Positions 55,576-64,000 of a stretch of 64,000 bases of DNA are shown here, one piece after another. Within the stretch, counting starts at the first letter, position 1. Every line of letters starts with the position of its first letter. The position numbers and the translations under genes are program-made. The notes under the pieces were generated by a model that was not told the DNA's origin, searched no databases, and worked only from the letters and a program-made list of their open reading frames with translations. This DNA comes from Colias croceus. Its lineage: Eukaryota; Arthropoda; Insecta; Lepidoptera; Pieridae. The DNA is taken from NCBI RefSeq assembly GCF_905220415.1, contig NC_059548.1:1676501-1740500 (forward strand), read 5' to 3'.

Positions 55576-55683
55576 ATAAATTTATAAAGAATAGAAAAAA
55601 TTCGATCACGAGGCGGGACTTGAACCCGCATCCTTCGCGCCATTCCGGGGCGGATGCCTAACCAACTCAGCCACTCGTGATAG
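55576..55683 (-). mobile_element. minimal tRNA-derived retroposon, 108 bp
   Basis: A tRNA-like unit occupies 55605-55681 and is followed on the minus strand by ~30 bases of AT-rich tail (CGAATTTTTTCTATTC). A perfect 12-bp duplication flanks the whole. A relative fragment lies at 11329-11395. Confidence 0.82.
55605..55681 (-). tRNA. tRNA-like sequence (retroposed, likely pseudogene)
   Basis: Acceptor arms ATCACGA/TCGTGAT pair fully, the T arm GCGGG-TTCAAGT-CCCGC is perfect, and box A (TGGCTGAGTTGG) and box B (GGTTCAAGTCC) are both good. The D stem is weak and the anticodon region is not canonical. A seven-base loop CCGGAAT closed by CGCC/GGCG would place GGA as anticodon, without the usual U33. 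It is therefore read as the head of a SINE-like retroposon rather than a working tRNA gene. Confidence 0.5.
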
Positions 55684-55982
55684 TGATAGTATCTTCTTTT
55701 TCTCGAGAACAACATCTTTTCTTTTTTCGTATAAGTTATTTGTTTAATGGAGTAAAGAATATACGCACTCAGTCGTCAACGTCTCCATACGTTTTACTTA
55801 GTTGCAAATAAAAAACATAGTCCATAGGTCCAACACGCACCTGCCATTTAGAGATTTTTAACGTGTTATGGGATAGCCCGACCCTGTACGTGCTTGTACT
55901 ATAAACTTTGTTTTAAACTGCTATTGGTGTAAGTGTATTGCAAAAAACATATGTAACACGATGTTAAAGAATAACTAAATTA

Positions 55983-56160
55983 CTAGCTGCGCTTCGCGGT
56001 TTCACCCGCGTGGCTCCGCTCCTGTTGGTCTTAGCGTGATGATACATAGCCTTCCTCGATAAATGGACTATCAAACACCGAAACAATTTTTCAAATCGGA
56101 CATGTAGTTCTTGAAATTAGCGCTTTCAAACAAACAAACTCTTCAGCTTTATAATCTTAT
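55983..56160 (-). mobile_element. Helitron-like copy, type B
   Basis: Plus strand from CTAGCTGCGCTTCGCGG to CTTCAGCTTTATAATC. It lies back to back with the type D copy at 56178. Confidence 0.78.
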
Positions 56161-56177
56161 CTTTCTTAATATATAAA

Positions 56178-56338
56178 TCTCGTGTCACAATGTTTGTCCT
56201 CAATGGACTCCTAAACCACTTAACCGATTATAATAAAATTCGCACACCATGTGCAGTTCAATCCAACTTGAGAGATAGGATAGTTTAAATCTCAAATCGT
56301 TTTAGAGAAAGCAGGCGAAGCCGCGGGCGGTAAGCTAG
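56178..56338 (+). mobile_element. Helitron-like copy, type D, internally deleted
   Basis: From TCTCGTGTCACAATG to GCGGGCGGTAAGCTAG before T. It lacks the TTTATCCCGGAAATCCC segment present at 8932 and 59718. Confidence 0.82.
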
Positions 56339-56608
56339 TATTATATAGTATAGATAAAACATTTCAGAATTAATATTCTATTCTCTATTCGGAAACCGAC
56401 AGCCTCCTTGGAAAAAAGGTGCATTATGCGGCTGGACACAGAAGGCTGATCACTCAATTGTCCCTAAAAGAAAATCGATCAGTGAAACAGATGTATGAAT
56501 TATGCATCTGCCCCATACCTAACTAGGGGACACGGCAATTTTTATTCGGAGACTAGAATCATATTCAAGTTTCAAGTAAAGCATGACAAACAACTTGATC
56601 CAATTTAA

Positions 56609-56813
56609 TCTATACTAATATTATAAAACTGAAGAGTTTGTTTGTTTGAACGCGCTAATCTCGGGAAATCCTCATCTAATCTCTAATCTCGGTCCGATTT
56701 GAAAAATTCTTTCGGTGTTAGATAGCCCATTTATCGAGGAAGATTATACATATCATCATGCTACGACCAACAGGAGTGGAGCCACGAGGGGTGAAACCGC
56801 GCGGAGCAGCTAG
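56609..56813 (+). mobile_element. Helitron-like copy, type B, complete ends
   Basis: From TCTATACTAATATTATAAAAC to GCGGAGCAGCTAG before T. CTAATCTCGG is locally duplicated near 56660-56690. Confidence 0.82.
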
Positions 56814-57033
56814 TTGACAAATAAAACGAATTATTGTCGAAGGGGCGTTCAACACGATATATTTAGGGAAAATAATATAATAGACACGCGAATTAAACGC
56901 TCGTAAACAAAAACATATTTCACAGAGCCCCTTTTCCTCGTCTTTTTGTTATTAGGGAGATATATTTTCGTTTTATTTTCGGAATGTTTGAAAGGAAGTA
57001 AGGTTATAATATGAATAAACAGAATAAGTTGTT

Positions 57034-57205
57034 TTGAAGTGAAACTTACCTTACTTAACTTACGCCTAACGAGGCGCGTTGAGAGTAAAATTTCAAGGTT
57101 GCGTCATGGCAATACCGCCACGTCAAGGAGTAAGGCGACGACGTATATTTGAATCTTGCCAAAGAAGTTTCACTTTTGACACGTGTGCTCGGCACAAACG
57201 CTCTA
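57034..57205 (+). repeat. ~150-bp repeat with inverted arms and tail hairpin, copy 3
   Basis: Like 21093 but with ~20 extra bases after GTGAAACTTAC. It has the clearest right arm, AAGAAGTTTCACTT, before ACACGTGTGCTCGGCAC. Confidence 0.8.
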
Positions 57206-57900
57206 TTATTTATTGGTTAATAAGAAATTAGAGACAGAATTCATTCAATTTATTGTAACGATGTTTCAAAGATTTTATAGCGAGTGATAACGGACAGACA
57301 CGACATCTTTATTATGAAACTTGGCTTAAATTAGATAAAATATTGATAAACTTAGAACGTAATTTTATAAATTTAATGTTCAAAGATTGGTTTAATATTA
57401 ATCATACATCAGCGCCAACCAAGATAATATAATGTAAAATCTCAAAGTTAACAAATAGGTAATTAAAATATATTGTTGGTTCATTGATTGATTAGATGCC
57501 TAATCCTTGTACAGAAAATATTAATTTGAAATATGGAACAAATTGGGATTATAAAGTTATTGTAATTAACATTCATAATATATGAAATAGGTAATTGCTA
57601 TAACAATATTGATAAACTTATGTTTATATGTATGTGTATGTGTATTATTACGAAGACAGGTGTATACTTACGATTGCCTAAAAAATATTACTGTAAACAT
57701 TCATAGATTAGATCATTAGCTACGTGTATAAGAATGCAAATAAAACTACTAACTACTCAGAATTTTATTCAGAATAATATTATTATTTTAAATTAGATAA
57801 ATTTCATTTTCATAAGAAGCATTCAACGAACAAAATAATGAATCCGTTTTAGAACTATAATGCTTCAAACAAACACATAAAAATTTATAACACTCCCCTA
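57206..57900. other. AT-rich intergenic DNA, no feature
   Basis: No gene or repeat copy recognised. Confidence 0.35.
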
Positions 57901-57903
57901 TAA

Positions 57904-58383
57904 GGGGCCGTCCATTAATCACGTGATGTTTTTTTTTGGCATTTTTTGACCCCCCTCCCCCTTGGTGATACGTGGTGAGGTTTAAGACTACCCCTCCCCC
58001 CTCCCCCCTATATCACGTGTATTTTTTCGTACCTGCAAAGAATCTATTTTTTTATTTATAAAAAAAATACTGGTATAAGTATCATCTAATTTTATTATAG
58101 AAAATTAAAGGCTACTTATAATAAACGTTCAGAGGTAGACAGAAAGATTGCAGTTTGTTTTTGAATGACATAAAAATAATGAAAGAAATGCGAAAAAGTT
58201 GTACGCGTTTGACTAAAAATAATTACATGTAACGCCGCTTTTCGGTTGAGTATCGCGCGCTTGCCGAAAAAATAAATACACGTGATATATTACTTTACCC
58301 CCCCTCCCCCTGGTGATACTTCGTGATTTTTTGATGGACCCCCTCCCCCCCTTTTGAGCCTCACGTGATTAATGGACAGCCCC
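57904..58383. mobile_element. Harbinger-like MITE, 480 bp, with CACGTG in each TIR
   Basis: The ends are GGGGCCGTCCATTAATCACG and its reverse complement with one mismatch, and the pairing continues through TTTTTTGAC-CCCCTCCCCC-TTGGTGATAC on both sides. TAA flanks both ends. This terminal pattern is widespread in insect PIF/Harbinger (ISL2EU-like) MITEs. Non-coding. Confidence 0.85.
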
Positions 58384-59401
58384 TAAGAAGTGTATAAGTT
58401 AGATAAAATAAGAACTAATTATTATTTATTAAACCTATCCATGACCTAGTTAGTTACAAAATATGAACTAATTATTATTTAACTAATCTATATCCATGAC
58501 TTAGTTTCATTAAAGATTCCAGTAACTGCAAAGATATCCTATAATCTATACTGGATATATTTCAAGTGTACTTGCTCAGGATTTCACGCCAGGGAAAGCT
58601 GTCAAGTCAAGCCATTTGCACGATATATAAGCCACTCTTACGAAGTGTCTTGGCTTTGAAGTTAGTATCGGCTTGATCGCTGTATACTGTATAGTATTTA
58701 GAATACTGAATATTTAATAGAGGAGAATTCTATAAGAAATGTCGTGTGGAGATATTTTTGCACTTGTTTATTAAAAATAAAGGAAATTTATCGTATGTGG
58801 TGTGTAGATAGTTTATTTGAAATAAGATAGAGACGAGTTTTTGTACTTTCCATAATAAGGCAGCGAATTATATTATGTTATAGAGTTTATACAAACGTAA
58901 TAATTCTTGAAGATTACATACAGACTACTCAATCTTTTTACTGATTATTCAATTTATATCGTTTAGTTTGTAATCCACAAGTTTTTATGCAGTAAATTAT
59001 GAAGAATAATATATATACAATATTATTCATTGACGAATAATATTGTAATGAATAATATTGTATTCATTATATTAGATAATATATCCTCCCCGCAAATTCA
59101 CTCTATGATTTACAATCAAAATTTGAAATAAAAACGAATTGCAACCATCGGCTAATGGAAGGCAACAAATGCTGGTATAGAAATTTTGTGTCGTTACAAA
59201 GATATTAAAGTTTGTACGTTAAACTAGAACACTCATAAAGTGGAGATTTGTCTCACAGGATGTATAAAACTGTAGAAGCGAAGCCAAGTGATATCTAGCG
59301 GGACGTGTTTCACAGCTTATAGTTTCGAGTCGAATCTAGTTTTGGAGATGGTGACTACCAATCAATGCTTTAATGAAATCATTATGTGCTATGCTCATAC
59401 A
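58384..59401. other. AT-rich intergenic DNA, no gene
   Basis: CTAATTATTATTT is locally duplicated at 58410-58490. GATATATAAG at ~58622 could be a TATA box, but no ORF follows. Confidence 0.35.
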
Positions 59402-59595
59402 TCTATACTAATATTATAAACCTGAAGAGTTTGTTTGTTTGTTTGAACGCACTAATCTCAGGAACTGCTGGTCCGATTCGAAAATTATTTCGGTGTTAGA
59501 TAGCCCATTTATCGAGGAAGGCTATAGGTTATATATCATCGCTCTAAGACCAACAGGAGCGGATCCACGCGGGTGAAACCGCGGGGCGCAGCTAG
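59402..59595 (+). mobile_element. Helitron-like copy, type B, complete ends
   Basis: From TCTATACTAATATTATAAAC to GCGGGGCGCAGCTAG before T. Confidence 0.85.
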
Positions 59596-59717
59596 TCAAC
59601 TTACATACTTATATTAAAATCGTTTAGTACTGTTTTGTTTACGCCTCAAAAACTCAGAAAGTTCTACATAGTCAATTTTGACACTATATACCTTCAATGA
59701 TATGCCACAGCGGGCTA

Positions 59718-59907
59718 TCTCGTGTCACAATGTTTGTCCTCAATGGACTCCTAAACCACTCAACCGATTATAATAAAATTCGCACACCATGTGCAGTTCG
59801 ATCCAACTTGAGAGATAGGATAGGTTTTATCCCGGAAATCCCACGGGAAAGGGAACTATGCGGGGTTTTCTCTGAAAACGCGGGCGAAGCCGCGGGCGGA
59901 AAGCTAG
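59718..59907 (+). mobile_element. Helitron-like copy, type D, well preserved
   Basis: From TCTCGTGTCACAATG to GCGGGCGGAAAGCTAG before T. Almost identical to the calpain intron copy at 8932. The 92-aa frame across it is repeat sequence. Confidence 0.87.
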
Positions 59908-60403
59908 TTTCTTTATATATTCACTGGCTTAGTATTCCGCTCTTAATTACTGTACCAAAGGTTAAGGTTAAGTAAAGTATAAATATCAAGTATATCTATC
60001 TTTTCTCCCTATTAAATTTCTTTATATCTGGCTTTTTGAAATCACAATCAATCAACACACTTTGGAAGTTGTGTTTTGTATGATGCCTTTAAACGTTTTT
60101 CTATGAATTAATGCAATTGAGGATTCATTCAATACCGTTACTAGTGTTGTTGGAATAAGTTTCGGATTAATTATATCGAATGCTTAATAAGAACATTTTC
60201 ATTATGCCACTGAATTGAAGCATTTACTATAATTACGACTACATTGGAAACCATTCTGGCGATTTTAAAATGGCTGCGAAAGTAAGTACTTTATTGATAC
60301 ATAAACAGTTTATTTGAATGGATATCTCCCTGATATTGAAAGAGAACGTTTAATAATTTTAATAGTTTTGATTGTATATAAACAAATATAATTATTAAAA
60401 AAC
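59908..60403. other. AT-rich intergenic DNA, no feature
   Basis: No gene or repeat copy recognised. Confidence 0.35.
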
Positions 60404-60544
60404 AAAGAGCGTGTGTGTCGAGCACATGTGTCGCAAGATTCAAAGATGCCAAAATAGTCGCCTTACTCTATGACGTGATGATATTGCCATGACGCAACCT
60501 TGAAATGTTACTCTCAACGCGCCTAAAGAAGAAATTTACTTTAA
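60404..60544 (-). repeat. ~150-bp repeat with inverted arms and tail hairpin, copy 4 (reverse)
   Basis: Plus strand AAAGAGCGTGTGTGTCGAGC to GCGCCTAAAGAAGAAATTTAC. It is the reverse complement of the family at 21093, with the tail hairpin partly decayed. Confidence 0.78.
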
Positions 60545-60940
60545 CATAATTTAACACTTTAACAAATGTATAAAAAAACATGTTTTTTCAGTGTTTACTA
60601 ACGGTATTGAACGTGGTCCACCTGCTTTGCTTTCTCTGTCATAATAATTTAAGATATTATACGACAATGTGTGTGTAAGTATGTATGTACCGATAACCGA
60701 CCTCAACATCTATATTTTATAATTAATATGGCTGAACAAATATCGATAAAAATGTTAACGTAAATTATTATAATCCAGCTTTTATTTGAAAAATGAAACG
60801 TTCTAGTTGAAGGAATTTATTGAAGAAATATAAGCTGGTATAAAGTTTAAAATTTATGTTTTAATAGTTTTATATCAAAGAACAGAGCAAATTGCTTCTT
60901 TCGACGGAATGCTTTAAAGAATTTCTTGATTTTTTTAAAA

Positions 60941-61170
60941 CTAGCTTTCCACTCGCGGCTTCGCCCGCGTTTTGAAAGAAAAACCCGCATAGTTCCCGTT
61001 CCCGTGGGGTTTCCGGGATTGCGTCATTTTCCCGGGATAAAAAGTAGCCTTTGTCCTTTCTTGGGTATCAAAATGTCTCCATACCAAATTTCATGAAAAT
61101 TGGTTCAGTAGTTTAGGCGTGATTGAGTAACAGATAGACAGAGTTACTTTCGCATTTTCTTTATAATAAC
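60941..61170 (-). mobile_element. Helitron-like copy, type A
   Basis: Plus strand from CTAGCTTTCCACTCGCGGC to GAGTTACTTTCGCATTTTC. The 5' terminal bases are replaced by unrelated AT-rich sequence. Confidence 0.83.
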
Positions 61171-62033
61171 AAAATTTTCCTTTATATTGTTGGTGTCACA
61201 AATCTTTGATTTCTTATTAACAAGTATATAAATAGAAAATTCTTATGAAAATACTTACCTGAATTCTGATAAAGAGAGTAAAAGTTAATTGTTCTTAGAA
61301 AATTACTTTTTCGTAGCACTGTCTACGGCGTAGACGCCTCTATAATAATAGTGTATTTCATATCACATTTCGCATTTATTTTTGGCTTATTGTTTTTAAA
61401 TTACTTATTTGAATTATTTTTGTTCGCAATATTATAATGCTAGATAATATTGCGTCTAAAATTATTTGAAATTTCTTAAATTATTTGCGTCGATAAATTC
61501 CTAGAATATTTTTCATAAAAATCCTAACTAAATTTATACTAAACCATGTCAAAACTACACAAAAGCTAAAAATCAATAAACACAACGTTTACCAAATCGT
61601 ATCGTACAACGTCACGATAATCGGACAATATCGTGTCGTATGACGATTTTCGGCACCGCTATTTCATAATATTAATATATCCAATAAATCGCTAAACGTA
61701 CTGCACGGGGGTATAATGTCCATATTTGCATATTGGCTTCAATATGACGTCATTCTCGTATCGTGAACGCTGTCATAATTTATTGACTTTCTCACTGGAA
61801 ACTTTATTTTATCGTGATGTGATGCGATTATAAATTTTGCATTTTGAGCAGTTTGCGGATATTCAGTGTATGCTTTATGTGTTAAATATAATCCTCTTGA
61901 TAATATTTCGACCAGAAATTTGCTTAACGATATTAATTTTTGAGTGAATTTTTTAGTGCTATTTAAACATTTAACAGATGCAATTGTACAGTCGTTAACG
62001 TAAATACGTTACAATTATGGGTTCCATATTCAG
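61171..62033. other. AT-rich intergenic DNA, no gene
   Basis: TGACGTCA at 61745-61752. Nothing else is recognised. Confidence 0.35.
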
Positions 62034-62098
62034 TAAAAAAATAAAACCGGCCAAGTGGGAGTCGCACTCGCGCACCGAGAGCTCCGAACAAACCCATT
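62034..62098. repeat. fragment of a dispersed repeat (CGGCCAAGTGGGAGTCG)
   Basis: ACCGGCCAAGTGGGAGTCGC and GCACCGAGAGCTCCG resemble the end of a common lepidopteran repeat. The SINE follows directly. Confidence 0.45.
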
Positions 62099-62105
62099 TT
62101 TTGAC

Positions 62106-62421
62106 CCTCATCATCATCATCATCATCATCAGCCCATATACGTTCCCACTGCTGGGACACGGGCCTCCTATGAGGGTACAGGCCATAATCCACCACGCTG
62201 GCCAAGTGCGGGTTGGCGGATGACACATGTCGTCGAACTTTTTAATTCTTCGACATGTCGGTTTCCTCACGATGTTTTCCTTCACCGTTCGAGCAGTGGT
62301 GATGTTACAACATGCGCAGATAAATTGAAAAATCAATTTATTTCCTGCGCGCTCGCCTGGTCTCGAACCACGGACTTATCGATTCGACATCCGAGGTCTC
62401 ACCATTGAGCCACCACTGCTC
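62106..62421 (-). mobile_element. tRNA-derived SINE, full length
   Basis: On the minus strand it starts at AGAGCAGTGGTGGCTCAATGG (in parts), with box A TGGCTCAATGG (62402-62412) and box B GGTTCGAGACC (62359-62369) spaced as in a tRNA. It continues through a unique body and ends in a GATGAT run (62106-62130). ACCCT on both sides may be a short target duplication. Frames on both strands across it are not genes. Confidence 0.88.
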
Positions 62422-64000
62422 TAACCCTTTAACTTTAACAGCTCTGTTAATGAAAGCAATAGAACATTTAAATAATATAATCAATAATCCAAATACATTA
62501 CGATATTTCTACACGCTATTTCGACATAAAAATTCGAAAAATTCGAAAAGAAACCTCTTCAGCTCTTCAAACTTATGAAAAATTATAAATAATTACTCTT
62601 TTAAACTTTGAATGTAAAGTTACAAAGTAATTATATTTTTCTTCTTTTGTAAGAATTTTTTATCATTTAAAATGTACCTGTATATAATTTCGATCGTTTA
62701 TTGGTTATAAAATATTCTGAAAAAAAAAAATGTTATTATTTTTTGCTTTAATAAAAAAAAACTACATTGAAATAGTCCTAATCTTTTTGGTACCCTGACG
62801 TACGTAATCTCTCTTTGAATGTGTGCTTGTTTGAAAACTACTGCAACGATTCGAAAACTTCACCAGCAGAGCCAGGACGCGATGCTAGTACATTTATAAG
62901 ACATAATTATGGGTATATGTCGAAAATTAATCTAAATATTCAAAATTAAAGAATAACTAAGCAGTTTTATAAAAAACATTCTAGTTCTAACCGAAAACGA
63001 TCAAAACCTACTTTTATATTTTGTATTATATAAAACAATAGACTGTCTTCATATTTTATGAATTCTATTCTCGTATTGAAGTAAATGTCTTATACAGAAG
63101 ATTTTAAAATGGAGAAAAATAAGAACAGAATTTGTACTGAAAAAGTATTTTCTGAGCGAGAAAATGCAAAAGAAGGAAAATTCTTTACGACGTATTCCTG
63201 TTATAATAAAGTATTATTATTAAGTCTTTCATCTATCTGTTTGTGATAAACAATACTACTGATTTGATTTTAATGTAGTTTTCATACATATATTAAATAG
63301 GGGTGCATTCTAATATTGTTAAAGTTTTGTATTAATAATTACTGAAGGAATTATGTTATTGTTACAGATATTGCAAAATTGAAGCCTTCGTATTCAGTGT
63401 TGTTCAGTATTAGAACATTGCATAGAATCTTTCAAACGCAGTATGAACAACGAAAGAATTGTCCACGCTTGTTTACACTAAAATAATTTGCCATAGTGGG
63501 CTTAGCGTGAGCATTCGCTCGTTTGATGTAAATGCACCGTTAAAGTATTGTTAAATAGTGGACACTGGCAACTATAAAATTACTTATGTAAATTTTTATG
63601 CACTCTTTTATAGTGTCACTTTCGAAATGTAAATTGCAGCTGAGTTCTTTAATTATTGAAGTAGTAGGAGAAATGTTAATGTGGAATAAAATTAACATCT
63701 GTAAGGAAAGTTTATACCAAACGAAAGGTGAAGGAATTATTTTCAGTAATCTTCTAAAGTTTCAAAGTTGCGTAGCCTAAATATTGTATTAGCTAAAGAA
63801 TGAGTTCTTGATGAATTATTGAAGGTAGAAATGCGATGTTCACTTTTTTGGAAGTTTTATCCTTGTGTATTATGAAAGTTGATGTAAATGCTTTATCATA
63901 ATATACGCATTATAAAATATTCAATGTGCCCGTTTGTGTAATGTGTGTTTATGTATGATGATATATGAAATAAGTTTCTAAAAAATAAAGGTATCATCAA
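62422..64000. other. AT-rich intergenic DNA to the window end, no gene
   Basis: A short decayed Helitron end is possible at 62860-62890 (GCAGAGCCAGGACGCGATGCTAG). The 60-aa frame at 63598-63780 shows no domain. Confidence 0.35.

Noticed and set aside
55605..55681. Functional tRNA gene
   Set aside because: Flanking 12-bp duplication, weak D stem and non-canonical anticodon loop point to a retroposed tRNA-like unit.
61963..62408. ORFs of 68-117 aa with His or Asp runs
   Set aside because: They are translations of the SINE and its GATGAT tail.
1..64000. CRISPR arrays, bacterial operons, rRNA genes, or viral insertion
   Set aside because: No direct-repeat/spacer arrays, no ribosomal RNA motifs and no prokaryotic gene layout. 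Spliced exons and insect repeats show nuclear animal DNA.

Overview
The window is AT-rich nuclear DNA from an insect, almost certainly a moth or butterfly (Lepidoptera). The basis is the repeat content: many short Helitron-like copies ending in GCTAG, a tRNA-derived SINE with a GATGAT tail, a BEL/Pao LTR retrotransposon and truncated LINE tails. The species cannot be named from the sequence.

Layout. (1) 1-7157 is a BEL/Pao retrotransposon on the minus strand. It has one intact 1780-aa Gag-Pol ORF (5984-642), a full 5' LTR at the right (6646-7157) and a 3' LTR cut by the window edge (1-280). The visible LTR parts are nearly identical, so the insertion is young. (2) 7158-7600 is a degenerate CACTAT-type repeat. 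(3) 7851-11734 (+) holds the last five coding exons of a calpain-7 (CAPN7/PalB-type) gene: the end of the protease core, including the catalytic Asn, then the two C-terminal beta-sandwich domains. The 5' exons must lie left of the window, so the BEL element is probably an antisense insertion in an intron of this gene. The introns carry nested mobile elements. (4) 11735-64000 (52 kb) has no confidently recognised cellular gene. It holds old AT-rich DNA and many mobile-element copies. Three weak gene candidates are listed: a possible first exon at 14994, another at 37975, and a 64-aa two-helix membrane smORF at 52265-52071 (-).

The mobile elements are often nested with clear target duplications: a 729-bp TIR element inside a Helitron in a calpain intron, a LINE tail inside a Helitron (25737), a hAT-like element with an 8-bp duplication inside a Helitron (31121-32166, carrying a 12-bp minisatellite), and a LINE tail inside a Helitron (44580). 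Standalone elements include a deleted pogo/Tigger-type element with transposase remnants (35501-37343), a 1233-bp element with three mirror-arranged subterminal repeats on each side (47183-48415), two Harbinger-like MITEs, a long foldback (12699-13256) and a tiny tRNA-derived retroposon with a perfect 12-bp duplication (55576-55683).

The signals least explained by standard annotation are the strongly strand-biased GCGG/CCGC tetramer throughout the BEL internal region, the mirror-symmetric repeat architecture at 47183-48415, and two repeat-borne hairpin RNA candidates (40902-41072 and the four-copy family first seen at 21093).
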